Source of the DNA: a virus
Length of the DNA: 22,913 nt
Virus record (IMG/VR): IMGVR_UViG_3300020438_000294
Span: 1-22,913 of that record
Strand: one strand, 5' to 3'
Numbering within the stretch: position 1 is the stretch's first letter; every line of letters starts with the position of its first letter. Of this stretch, positions 4,348 through 13,251 are shown one piece after another. The notes under the pieces were generated by a model, which was not told the DNA's origin, ran no database searches, and saw only the letters and a list, made by a program, of their open reading frames with translations. The translations under genes were made by a program, and so were the position numbers.

Positions 4348-7300
4348 TTAGGCAGTGTATTTAATCCAGATGTCGCCATCTGAACCACCTGAAGGTGAAG
4401 AAGTAGATGCTGTTATTTTACGTACACCAGCAGTTCCAGAAGCAGTAGAAGCAACACCAGAGAATTGACCACTATCATTTATTTCAAAACTATTTAATCC
4501 AGGTATTCTGAACTTGGTTATTGATGTATTACCTAAAGTTATTTCATTTGATACATCTGCTGCACTTGGATCTGAATTATTACCAAGGATAAGATTATTA
4601 CTTCCAGTAAAACTACTAATATCTCCAGCAGCTCGTCCGATACATGTGTTACTACCACCCGTACCATATCTAAATGAATCTTGACCAACACAAACGTTGG
4701 AAGAACCAGACGTAACTGCTTTACCAGCGTACGCTCCAATCAAAGTATTAGAACTACCCGTAGTAAGACCGGTACCGCATTGCGCTCCTATAATTACGGT
4801 TTCGCCTGATGTTGTAACTGCATTACCAGCATTAGTTCCTAAAGCAGTTGTATTAGTCGAAGTTGTAAGAGAACTTAAACACCCTTGACCAACGGCTGTA
4901 TTTGAAGATCCAGTCGTATTAGCTTTTAAAGCCTCATAACCAACGGCTGTGTTGCTGGCTCCAGACCCGTTTTCTTTTAAGGCATAACGTCCAACACCAA
5001 CGTTATTAGATCCAGTACAATCACCACCACCAATTGCTTCATCTCCAATAGCCGTATTCTGTGATCCTGTTGAAATATGGAATCCAGCTTTATATCCAAA
5101 ACTTGTGTTTGACGCTCCTGTAGTAGTTCTTTCTTGTGATTGAAATCCAACAGCAGTATTTTTATCGCCGGTTGTTAAATAATTAAGAGCTGAATAACCA
5201 ACTCCAACTGTATAATTAGCTGTTGTTGCAGCTTGAACAGCACCTGATCCAACTGCTGTGACTTGAGAACTTGTAAAACCACTTGCTGCATTGTAACCAA
5301 TAGCTACGCTACTTGACCCTTCTACCTGAGCATCTAAAGCAAATGATCCAACGGCTACATTTGAAGTTCCTGTAGTATTTACAAACAACGCTTGATAACC
5401 AAGGGCTGTATTGTTACTTCCCGTACAACCTGATCCACCTTTAAAAGCTTCCTTACCAACGGCAGTATTGTTACTTCCCGTTGATAATGCTCTTAAACAA
5501 TCTTGTCCAAGCCCAGTATTACCACTACCCGTTGTTATAGTTTCTCCACAAATAGCACCAATAAGTGTATTATTATCTCCAGTTGTTACTGCTTGACCAG
5601 CATCACCTCCATAAAGTGTATTTTCATTAGCACCACTAGCTAAACCATTTCCTGATCTATAACCTGCGTAAGTGTTATATCCAGAATCATTAGCATTACC
5701 ACTACCATTTTTTAGCTTTACATAAGTTTCACCAGTAGACGTACCACCAGCAGCTTCCCATCCAGCGTCACCGTTAGCGTCTACTGTTAAGACGTAGTTA
5801 TCGGTAGCCGTTGAATCTTTAATACTAAAATTAAGACCTGGGACTCTGAACTTGGTAACAGAAGCATTACCTAAAGTTATCTCATTACTTACACTTGTAG
5901 AAGATGGAGCTGCGGCATATCCAACTACAGTATTATTAGCTCCAGTTTGAGTACCGGAGTTAGCAGAATGACCAAGACTTGTTTGTTGACCACCAGTTAC
6001 CCCTCTTCCTGAATAATATCCAATGCTTGTATTATGAGCAGCTGTTGTTGCGAGTCTTCCAGCATCATATCCTATTGATACGTTTGCACCTCCAGTAGTT
6101 GATGAACCACCTGCATTAGAACCAATATAAACACTCATATAACCTGTTGTATTAAGAGCCGCTGCTTTATAACCTATAGCAACAGTATCGGTTTCATAAA
6201 CCCAAGCATCAGTATGGGTTTCTAAAGCACCAGATCCAATCGCTACTGTATTTTGCATTGCAGTAGCGGTCTTTGCTGCATTATGTCCTATTGCTACGTT
6301 GTTAGCTCCAGTACTTACTGTTAAAGCCTTAAACCCAACAGCTGTGTTACTGGCTCCGGATGTAACTGTTGAAAGAGCCCAACTACCAACTGCCGTATTT
6401 CCAGCACCTTCACTATCTCTTAAAGCTCTATAACCAACTGCTGTATTATCTTGTACGTCTGCACCACAACTACCTAATGCCGAATTACCCACTGCAGTAT
6501 TAAAATCGCCAGTAGTTAGAGCCTCCGTAGACTCAAAACCTATAGAGGTGTTTTTAGTACCGTCAGTACAACCTGTTAAAGCTTTAACTCCAAAAGCAAC
6601 ATTCTCACCGCCAGTAGTCGTTATTGAATCCAAAGCGGTTGAACCAACTGCAGTTGCGTATGCAGTTGAGATTCCAGAAAGCCCTCCACCAGAAGCAGCA
6701 GCCCATTTAACACCAGTAGCTTCACCAGAGTCAGCTGTTAAAACATAATCATTAGTTCCTACAGCTAAAGCAGTTGGATCACCTGAACCATCTCCTATTA
6801 ATAATTCACCCTTACCATCAAGGTCAGAGTTCATCACGGCTCCAGCCGTATTGACGTTAGTTGCATTTACTGTTGCATCTGAACCATCTGCACCTGCTGG
6901 TCCTTGTGGACCTGTAGCACCCGTAGAACCCGTAGCACCTGCAGCTCCTGCCGCACCAGTGTTACCTGTTGCACCTTGTGGACCTGCTGGACCTGTTGAA
7001 CCTGCTGGTCCTTGAGAACCTGTTGCACCGTCTGAGCCATCAGCTCCTGCAGCTCCAGTTGCTCCAGTACTACCTGCTGGTCCTGCTGGTCCTGTGGCTC
7101 CATCATTACCGTCAGCTCCCGCTGCTCCAGTTGCACCTTGTGGACCTGCTGGACCAGTTGATCCAGTAGCTCCCGCTGCTCCAGTAGCTCCTCTAGGAAT
7201 TGTAAAATTTAAAGTAGCTGCTGTTGATGTACCAGTGTTAGAAACTGAGGCGTTAGTACCAGCATTACCTGTAGTCGTTGAGCCAATACTTACCGTAGCT

Positions 7301-8319
7301 GATCCGTCAGCTCCTGCATTACCTTGCGGACCTGCATTACCTTGCGGACCTTGTGGACCTGTATTTCCAGTAGCTCCAGTATTACCAGTAGCTCCTGTAT
7401 TACCTTGTGGACCTTGCGAACCTGTAGCTCCCTGTGGACCTGTAGCTCCAGTCGGACCTGCAACTGTTGAATCTGCACCTGCTGCTCCAGTAGCTCCTTG
7501 CGGACCTGTAGCTCCAGTTGGACCCGTTGCACCCGTTGGTCCTGCAACTGTTGAGTCAGCTCCAGCAGCACCCGTAGCACCTTGTGGTCCAGTAGCTCCC
7601 TGTGGTCCAGTCGGACCTGCAACTGTTGAGTCAGCACCTGTAGCTCCTGTGGCACCTTGAGGTCCAGTTGGTCCTGTCGGTCCAGTATTACCTGTTGGAC
7701 CTTGTGCTCCAGTGTTACCTGTTGCACCTTGGCTACCTTGTGGACCTGTAGATCCAGTTGGACCTGTGGCTCCTGTAGCTCCGGTAGCTCCTACAAGAGT
7801 AGTAGCTGATCCCCATACACCATTAGCTTTAGGACCATAGATATTATCGTTAGTCGTATCAATATAAACATCACCGTCTTTACCTAGTCCCTGATCAGGA
7901 ACTCCTGTACCGTTATTTGTAGTAGCTTTGTTTTTAGGATTAGATGTATCACCTATCTCCTGTTCAGAGTATAAATTCTGGTCTTGGTTATTATTTAAAT
8001 CAGTTGCTCTAAATGCAGAACCAGAGGCAAAGACTGCTTTAGCAGATGCAACATCTGTATCTCTATAAATTAAGATTTTAACTCCACTCTTAGGAGCACC
8101 AGATGCTATTTGTGTATTAGTTTGGAACGTATCTAAAGTTCCACTAATAGAACTGAATTGGATGGATGTGGCTGTAGCGAATGTGTATTTAGTTGTTGCT
8201 AAAGTCTTACCGTTAAGTGAAACTTTAACATCTTCAGTTTTTAGATATGGAAATGAAAAACTATATGAAGTTGAACTTCCATTTCCTGTGTAATCAGTTG
8301 TTGATGCTGTAGTAGCCAT
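4348..8319 (-). CDS. Giant chimeric tail fibre: T7-type anchor, collagen-like shaft, two YadA-like head modules
   Basis: A 1323-residue protein. Residues 1-125 match the T7 gp17-type N-terminal anchor ([44 protein letters not shown]). Residues 177-340 and 377-482 are Gly-X-Y collagen-like repeats (GATGPQG, GPTGATG), separated by a short globular stretch ([26 protein letters not shown]). Residues about 550-830 and 875-1277 are tandem 15-30-residue repeats built on NTAVGxxAL/NTSIG, like the left-handed beta-roll head repeats of trimeric autotransporter adhesins. Each of these modules closes with [17 protein letters not shown]. The end is [15 protein letters not shown] trimeric fibre is implied by both collagen-like and YadA-like parts; the anchor should bind the tail and the heads the host. 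The gene starts 9 nt after the first fibre gene ends. Confidence 0.9.
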   Translation of the reverse strand: MATTASTTDYTGNGSSTSYSFSFPYLKTEDVKVSLNGKTLATTKYTFATATSIQFSSISGTLDTFQTNTQIASGAPKSGVKILIYRDTDVASAKAVFASGSAFRATDLNNNQDQNLYSEQEIGDTSNPKNKATTNNGTGVPDQGLGKDGDVYIDTTNDNIYGPKANGVWGSATTLVGATGATGATGPTGSTGPQGSQGATGNTGAQGPTGNTGPTGPTGPQGATGATGADSTVAGPTGPQGATGPQGATGAAGADSTVAGPTGATGPTGATGPQGATGAAGADSTVAGPTGATGPQGATGSQGPQGNTGATGNTGATGNTGPQGPQGNAGPQGNAGADGSATVSIGSTTTGNAGTNASVSNTGTSTAATLNFTIPRGATGAAGATGSTGPAGPQGATGAAGADGNDGATGPAGPAGSTGATGAAGADGSDGATGSQGPAGSTGPAGPQGATGNTGAAGAAGATGSTGATGPQGPAGADGSDATVNATNVNTAGAVMNSDLDGKGELLIGDGSGDPTALAVGTNDYVLTADSGEATGVKWAAASGGGLSGISTAYATAVGSTALDSITTTGGENVAFGVKALTGCTDGTKNTSIGFESTEALTTGDFNTAVGNSALGSCGADVQDNTAVGYRALRDSEGAGNTAVGSWALSTVTSGASNTAVGFKALTVSTGANNVAIGHNAAKTATAMQNTVAIGSGALETHTDAWVYETDTVAIGYKAAALNTTGYMSVYIGSNAGGSSTTGGANVSIGYDAGRLATTAAHNTSIGYYSGRGVTGGQQTSLGHSANSGTQTGANNTVVGYAAAPSSTSVSNEITLGNASVTKFRVPGLNFSIKDSTATDNYVLTVDANGDAGWEAAGGTSTGETYVKLKNGSGNANDSGYNTYAGYRSGNGLASGANENTLYGGDAGQAVTTGDNNTLIGAICGETITTGSGNTGLGQDCLRALSTGSNNTAVGKEAFKGGSGCTGSNNTALGYQALFVNTTGTSNVAVGSFALDAQVEGSSSVAIGYNAASGFTSSQVTAVGSGAVQAATTANYTVGVGYSALNYLTTGDKNTAVGFQSQERTTTGASNTSFGYKAGFHISTGSQNTAIGDEAIGGGDCTGSNNVGVGRYALKENGSGASNTAVGYEALKANTTGSSNTAVGQGCLSSLTTSTNTTALGTNAGNAVTTSGETVIIGAQCGTGLTTGSSNTLIGAYAGKAVTSGSSNVCVGQDSFRYGTGGSNTCIGRAAGDISSFTGSNNLILGNNSDPSAADVSNEITLGNTSITKFRIPGLNSFEINDSGQFSGVASTASGTAGVRKITASTSSPSGGSDGDIWIKYTA
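4489..6672 (-). repeat. Two homologous YadA-like head-repeat modules
   Basis: Module A (6672-5830) and module B (5697-4489) are both built from NTAVGxxAL-type units and both end with SNEITLGN(A/T)S(V/I)TKFR(V/I)PGLN. The bridge between them ([19 protein letters not shown]) also resembles the lead-in of module A ([23 protein letters not shown]), so the duplicated unit is lead-in plus head. Module B has more repeats. Confidence 0.88.
6874..7791 (-). repeat. Collagen-like Gly-X-Y repeat region of the giant fibre
   Basis: Two Gly-X-Y runs (7791-7300 and 7191-6874) within the 1323-aa fibre gene, with triplets such as [15 protein letters not shown]. The first contains three near-identical DNA units starting at the [11 protein letters not shown] codons (spaced 25 and 28 codons), a sign of recent unequal recombination. 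A 36-residue non-collagen stretch separates the runs. Such regions change length easily between strains. Confidence 0.92.
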
Positions 8320-8328
8320 ATCATTTGT

Positions 8329-9519
8329 TTAGTATTTAATACATGCGAGTAATGCTATATTTCTTGGTCTTGACTCAGAACCTGATTTGCCTGATTTAAC
8401 TATATTTGATTCATTAGGTAGAACACATATTGTATATTCATAATTTGCGTTGCTCTCTGGTGAGCCTGACTCCTGTGCATGATATTCAGTAGCATCAACG
8501 GAAGGGGTTCGGTTAGCCCATTCAGAAATTGTTTCAGAGCTACCTGTTCCTGCACCCCCTTGTTGCGCGTTAGTGAAAAGAAAGTGATCATGCTCTTTGT
8601 TTTCCTCCGCTTGACTAGATCTTATTTGCCTTCCACTATCTGTACCTTTACCATCATCATAACCTCTTATAAATTCACCACGTAAGTCAGGTAAATTAGC
8701 TCCAACTATTGCATATAAGGCAGAGAAATCCGCTGTAATACTTTGTGTAGTACCACTACCATTAGCAATAGTATCTCCATTAGCTTTTAAATAACCCGCT
8801 GGTGCAGTTGACCCTGAGTACCAGATGACAGTACCTACAGGATTCAGTGAGTTTGCTACGGCAGCAGCTAACTTAGCTAATGTAATTTGACTATTAGCTA
8901 TATCTGCTGTTGCTATAGTTGAATCTACTAGGTTTGCACTAGCTACTGTTATATCTGTAGGTAATGCTCCACTATTCAGCTTAGCCATTGTTACTGCATT
9001 ATCAGCTATCGCTGCAGTATCAACAGCGTTGTCAGCTAACTCAGCAGCCGTAACAGCATTAGTTTCGATCTCATCAGTACCAACACTGTTGTCAGCCATC
9101 ATTGACTTCTCAACAGCATTAGCTCTTATAACCCAGTCAGTATCACTATTAACAGTAATGTCATTCTTATTACCTGTAGTGATACCTCCTGATGTAGTCG
9201 TTACTAACTTAGCTTCTTCTATTGCGTAGAGTGCTTGCTTTTGGTTTTCATTTAACCTTGCAGCAGTGATAGATGAACCTGCACTGTATTCATGTTCAGG
9301 TGTATCTATGTTTGTATTGCGGTATAGTTTAACGTTTGCTGTACCGGATACTGGAGCTGTTGTAAAGGTAACTGTATTTCCAGTAATTGAATAATCAGAG
9401 CCAACAGTTTTAGTTACTCCACCTACTGATACAGCTATATCTGCATGTGTTAAGTATGGGAATGTTATATCAAATGTAGTATCTGATCCATCCCCGTTAT
9501 ACGTCTTTTCTGTTGCCAT
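8329..9519 (-). CDS. Tail fibre with T7 gp17-type anchor and collar domain
   Basis: A 396-residue fibre protein. Residues 1-105 are the T7 gp17-like anchor (TYNGDGSDTTFDITFPYL, VKLYRNTNIDTP, LNENQKQALYAIEEAK) that attaches to the tail tube. Residues about 135-220 hold short beta-helix-like repeats (ELADNAVDTAAIADNAVTMA, TIATADIANSQITLAKL). Residues about 227-295 are a phage tail collar domain (NPVGTVIWYSGSTAPAGYLK, ALYAIVGANLPDLRGEFIRG), and the end is RPRNIALLACIKY, typical of collar-type fibre tips. It starts 2 nt after the gp16-like gene stops, the place of gene 17 in T7. T7 gp17 is 553 residues, so this version is shorter. Confidence 0.9.
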   Translation of the reverse strand: MATEKTYNGDGSDTTFDITFPYLTHADIAVSVGGVTKTVGSDYSITGNTVTFTTAPVSGTANVKLYRNTNIDTPEHEYSAGSSITAARLNENQKQALYAIEEAKLVTTTSGGITTGNKNDITVNSDTDWVIRANAVEKSMMADNSVGTDEIETNAVTAAELADNAVDTAAIADNAVTMAKLNSGALPTDITVASANLVDSTIATADIANSQITLAKLAAAVANSLNPVGTVIWYSGSTAPAGYLKANGDTIANGSGTTQSITADFSALYAIVGANLPDLRGEFIRGYDDGKGTDSGRQIRSSQAEENKEHDHFLFTNAQQGGAGTGSSETISEWANRTPSVDATEYHAQESGSPESNANYEYTICVLPNESNIVKSGKSGSESRPRNIALLACIKY

Positions 9520-9521
9520 GG

Positions 9522-12500
9522 TTATTTATAAATAGAGAGTATATTGTTGGTGCTTGTTTGACTACGAGATTGAGTTGTCCTCATATCTAATGATCGTTGA
9601 TCACTCATTAATTTCTGTACTTCACCATCATTTTGAATTTTAGACCAAGCTACTTTTCTAGCGTTTTCCATGATTTGCTTTATACGGTCGTTGTGGTAAT
9701 AAGCTTTCATAGGGTCTAACTCTTTATTAATACCTTTGTTATCCCTTTTCATTTGCTGTATAGACGCAATAATCCTTGGATCTTTTGCTAAAGCATTCAA
9801 CTGAGCTTCTATATTCTGATCACCAATAGCTTTTTGATATAGTGATCTAACTCTTGGAGAATTAGATAAGTTAATACCAGTTGGTGAAGAATAAGTAGAT
9901 GTTCTTCTATCGTAATTACTTTCAAAGAATAGTTTTCTACCAGGGCTTTGGTCCAAGTTAAATTGAACAGGACTTATGGCATTGAACATACGAGTTGGAA
10001 AGTCCCAGTCTCTTATTGGTTGACCATTAAGTAAGTCGTATTTAGTTGGTAGTTCCTGTGGAGCTAATACCTCCATAAATAAGTTTCTATTCCTAATCGA
10101 ATCAAAGACTCCTGAATTCAATTCTTTCATATAAGGATTGAATAATTTACCTAACTCATTTCTTAATGAAGACAATGGTACTGAGTTATTTAATAGACCT
10201 GAAATAACTCTATTTTGAGAACCCTCTTGGAATGTTAAAACTTCAGTAAATTGCTGTAGACCAGTTAGGTAAGACTTTGATGTTAGTCCTTGAGCAACTA
10301 TCATAGCCATTCTTTGAAACTGATTCTCAGTCCAATCTTCACCCATTAGTTTGTTTGCATCACCTACATCAGCAACACTTGAAAGTATTAGGTTAAATGG
10401 TTCTAATGATTCATAACCAACCCATACATCTCCTATTTTTATACTTCTAGGTCTCCAACCTGAATCTATCCAAGCTTGTCGTTGTTTACGATTTGGAGGA
10501 CCATTACCAGTAAGACCACCATTCATAAAGTGAATGTTAGCCATAGTAATTACCCCACCACCTATTGCTAATCTTCCGTTTTGTAATGCCTTAGCATTAG
10601 CTAACTCAGTAGCATTTGTAATTCCGTACTTAGCTACAGACTCTAAGTTATCAGGTGTAGCACGTGCTATTTGGTTAAATTCATCGACTACAAGATTTAG
10701 TAATGGTGTATGCTTTGCTGTTAGTTCTAGACCGTTAACACCTGTTCTTGCGAATAAAAAGAAAGGTTTAGCCCATGGTGTTTCTTCAAATACTTTATTT
10801 AAACCTTTAGCAAAGCCACTCATATCAGTGGTTAAAGTTGCCTCTTTCTTTGCATGTAAAGTTGCAGCATCAGCGATATTTCCATCAGCATCTAAAATAG
10901 TGCCAAGGAATCTATTTTCTGCATCTTTTAATAATCCTGGGGTTATCTCTGTAATAGTACCTTCAGTAAACTCATCCATAGCTAGACGCATTGCCTTTTC
11001 CCTAGCTTTAGCTCTGACTAAAAGATGACCAAAAGCATCATCAGTAGCAGCCATGATCTTAGTTGAATAAGTTAAGAACTTATTATCATTCGCAGATCTA
11101 GCCATGTTAGCTATATTGAATGCTGCTTTATCTCCAGCTGTTGCCTTGCCACTATTCTCTGTCCAATTCCGGAGCATATCCCATTGCTGATCTCCTTTTG
11201 TATAATCAGAGAAACGTGATTTAATAGTTGCTATATCTCCAGCCCAATAGGAATTAAGTTTAGTTTTAAATAAAGTAAACGCTTCTGGTAAGGTTTGAAG
11301 CATTGCATTCATAGATGCCATTGCAGCTCTTTGTGTGGCTCTATCACCAGATAAAGTTGCACCTAAAGCTGTGGATAATGGACGTAAGAAAGTAGCTGTA
11401 CCTGTACCTAGAATTGCTCTAACTGAAGTCTTAGGACCACTTAGTACGCTATTAATCATCACACCTTGCATCTCTTTTGCAAACACGCCTCGTTGTATCT
11501 GACCTTTAAAATCCCCACCTCTGATCTTTGCTTTCATATAAGCATCGAAATCCTCTAGATTTCTGATGTTATTAGACATAGATACTGTTTCAAATATTGC
11601 TTTGAATAGATCATCATTATCACTTTCTCCAGCAATTTTAAAAGCTAATCTAAAGGAATCTATAGAGTCTTGTATTTGGCTATCAACTACTTGATTAATA
11701 GCTCGTTGTTTACCAGCACCAAGGTTTCTAAAGTCTTGTGATCTGACAGCTTTAGCACGTTTTATATGAGTTAAGCCAACAATTACTTTGTCGTATAGAG
11801 CTTTAGCAGGACCATCTACATCAGCAAGGTCAGCTATATCAATTAATTCTCTACCAGCTATACCAAGATCTCTAATTTCTCTTATAAGAGAACCAATGAT
11901 TAAATCACCTGCTACAACGTCTCCAGTCTGCCAAACATCAATACCTTGAATCGTGTCTTTACCTAAATTAAATTCAGACCAAAACTCTTCAGCACTTAAA
12001 TCAGAAGTATTTCTACCTTCAATTACTTTTCTAGCTCTTTCAAGAGAATCACCCCAGACTTCACCAATAGTTTTACCAGCAGCCTTAGCCTTAGCTATCT
12101 CATCTTGTATGCGAGAATCACTCATAAAGTCTTTTAGGACTCTTTTTACGTGTTCCGTTGCCATACCTGATGACATACTTGTTCGATCAAGTTGAACAGG
12201 TGTATAGCTAGAATCAGCTGAACCCATTTCAGCACCCCATTCATTATCTATACGATTTAATTGCCGTCTTATATCATATGGTTTTCCATTTGATGTAGGT
12301 GCAGCTTGCCATTGACTAGATAAAGGTTTGTTTTTATATGCTCCATAACCTCTTAAAGTCTGAGCTTCTAACTGAGCTTTTTCTACTACTTGTTCTTTTA
12401 CACTAGCTTCTCTAGCTATAGCTTTATCAAAAGCCTCGCTTCCACCATCAGTAACTGTTTGCTTGTTACCTTTACCCTTTACAACTCTCCTACCTTTACC

Positions 12501-13232
12501 AATTAAAATTGTAGCTCCATCAAATAAAGCACCAATACCCATACCTTCTACGACATTTTTCAATGTCTTCATAGCAGGGTGATCTTCATCGTTGGTAGTT
12601 ATAGGCGTATCTATAAATCCATATCTATCTCTAAGTATCTGTAGACCATTATCTTCTTGAGAATATTTAGAAATAGTATCTGACGCAGCACCAATAGCTG
12701 CACCTTTAGCAAGCGTTGCACTAGCTCCAGATAAACCTCCAAATAACGCACCTGCACCTGCTGCCTTAGCAGCTGGAATAATTGCAGCAGCAAGAGTACC
12801 AAAATGAACAAGGCTTCTTAAAGCACCTCCCCACCATGTAGTCGTCTCTATTGGATTTTCATCATTTACAAACCAGTCATCCCACTCAGCTCCATAACCA
12901 TCATCTGTTTTACTCTCTTCAACCATCTCTCCACTAAACATGTCAAATGCACGTTCAGGGAGAGTGACAACTGAGGATGCAGTATCTTGAATACCACCTC
13001 CAAAAGCAGATTGAAGTTCTTTAACAGCACCTTTGAAGCCCCCACCACCCTCTTGTTTACGAGGATCGTTAGCTTCTAGTTGGGCTTGTTCTAAATTTTG
13101 TTGTTGTTGAAGTGCTTGTTCCTCCCTTAGAAGGTTACGTTGCTCTTCCTCATTAATATGTTCACCTAGACCTTCAGCTGATGACAACATAGCGTCAGTG
13201 TCAATCAGATTCGGATCGAATCCTGAATTCAT
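9522..13232 (-). CDS. Internal virion (core) protein, T7 gp16-like
   Basis: A 1236-residue protein in the gene 16 position, close to the 1318 residues of T7 gp16. In T7 this protein is ejected and helps form a channel across the cell envelope. Visible parts are a Gln/Glu-rich N-terminal coiled coil (residues 27-55), a Gly-rich linker (62-82), a hydrophobic Ala/Gly-rich stretch (about 138-185: [20 protein letters not shown] and following) that could enter a membrane, and a long helical remainder ending SIYK. I do not see the lytic transglycosylase motif (catalytic Glu-Ser plus GLMQ-type segment) that T7 gp16 has at its N-terminus. An AAGG lies 8 nt upstream of the ATG at 13232. Confidence 0.85.
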   Translation of the reverse strand: MNSGFDPNLIDTDAMLSSAEGLGEHINEEEQRNLLREEQALQQQQNLEQAQLEANDPRKQEGGGGFKGAVKELQSAFGGGIQDTASSVVTLPERAFDMFSGEMVEESKTDDGYGAEWDDWFVNDENPIETTTWWGGALRSLVHFGTLAAAIIPAAKAAGAGALFGGLSGASATLAKGAAIGAASDTISKYSQEDNGLQILRDRYGFIDTPITTNDEDHPAMKTLKNVVEGMGIGALFDGATILIGKGRRVVKGKGNKQTVTDGGSEAFDKAIAREASVKEQVVEKAQLEAQTLRGYGAYKNKPLSSQWQAAPTSNGKPYDIRRQLNRIDNEWGAEMGSADSSYTPVQLDRTSMSSGMATEHVKRVLKDFMSDSRIQDEIAKAKAAGKTIGEVWGDSLERARKVIEGRNTSDLSAEEFWSEFNLGKDTIQGIDVWQTGDVVAGDLIIGSLIREIRDLGIAGRELIDIADLADVDGPAKALYDKVIVGLTHIKRAKAVRSQDFRNLGAGKQRAINQVVDSQIQDSIDSFRLAFKIAGESDNDDLFKAIFETVSMSNNIRNLEDFDAYMKAKIRGGDFKGQIQRGVFAKEMQGVMINSVLSGPKTSVRAILGTGTATFLRPLSTALGATLSGDRATQRAAMASMNAMLQTLPEAFTLFKTKLNSYWAGDIATIKSRFSDYTKGDQQWDMLRNWTENSGKATAGDKAAFNIANMARSANDNKFLTYSTKIMAATDDAFGHLLVRAKAREKAMRLAMDEFTEGTITEITPGLLKDAENRFLGTILDADGNIADAATLHAKKEATLTTDMSGFAKGLNKVFEETPWAKPFFLFARTGVNGLELTAKHTPLLNLVVDEFNQIARATPDNLESVAKYGITNATELANAKALQNGRLAIGGGVITMANIHFMNGGLTGNGPPNRKQRQAWIDSGWRPRSIKIGDVWVGYESLEPFNLILSSVADVGDANKLMGEDWTENQFQRMAMIVAQGLTSKSYLTGLQQFTEVLTFQEGSQNRVISGLLNNSVPLSSLRNELGKLFNPYMKELNSGVFDSIRNRNLFMEVLAPQELPTKYDLLNGQPIRDWDFPTRMFNAISPVQFNLDQSPGRKLFFESNYDRRTSTYSSPTGINLSNSPRVRSLYQKAIGDQNIEAQLNALAKDPRIIASIQQMKRDNKGINKELDPMKAYYHNDRIKQIMENARKVAWSKIQNDGEVQKLMSDQRSLDMRTTQSRSQTSTNNILSIYK

Positions 13233-13251
13233 TTTATTACCTTAGTAATGT

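Noticed and set aside
7094-7660. Plus-strand open frame of 188 codons rich in Pro, Ala and Val
   Set aside because: It is the antisense shadow of the Gly-X-Y collagen-like repeats; the composition follows from reading GGN codons backwards, and no signal or operon context supports it.
6867-7727. Minus-strand frames rich in Gln, Leu and Val (89 and 145 codons) overlapping the collagen-like region
   Set aside because: They are frame-shifted readings of the same GGN-CCN-ACN repeats and carry no independent start context.
4348-8319. CRISPR-like or non-coding repeat array
   Set aside because: The repeats are in frame, degenerate at the DNA level and encode a continuous 1323-aa protein; there are no equal-length spacers.
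10534-11028. Plus-strand open frame of 164 codons inside the gp16-like gene
   Set aside because: Fully antisense to a long, well-placed structural gene, with no ribosome site or recognisable protein; long shadows are expected opposite a 3.7-kb gene.
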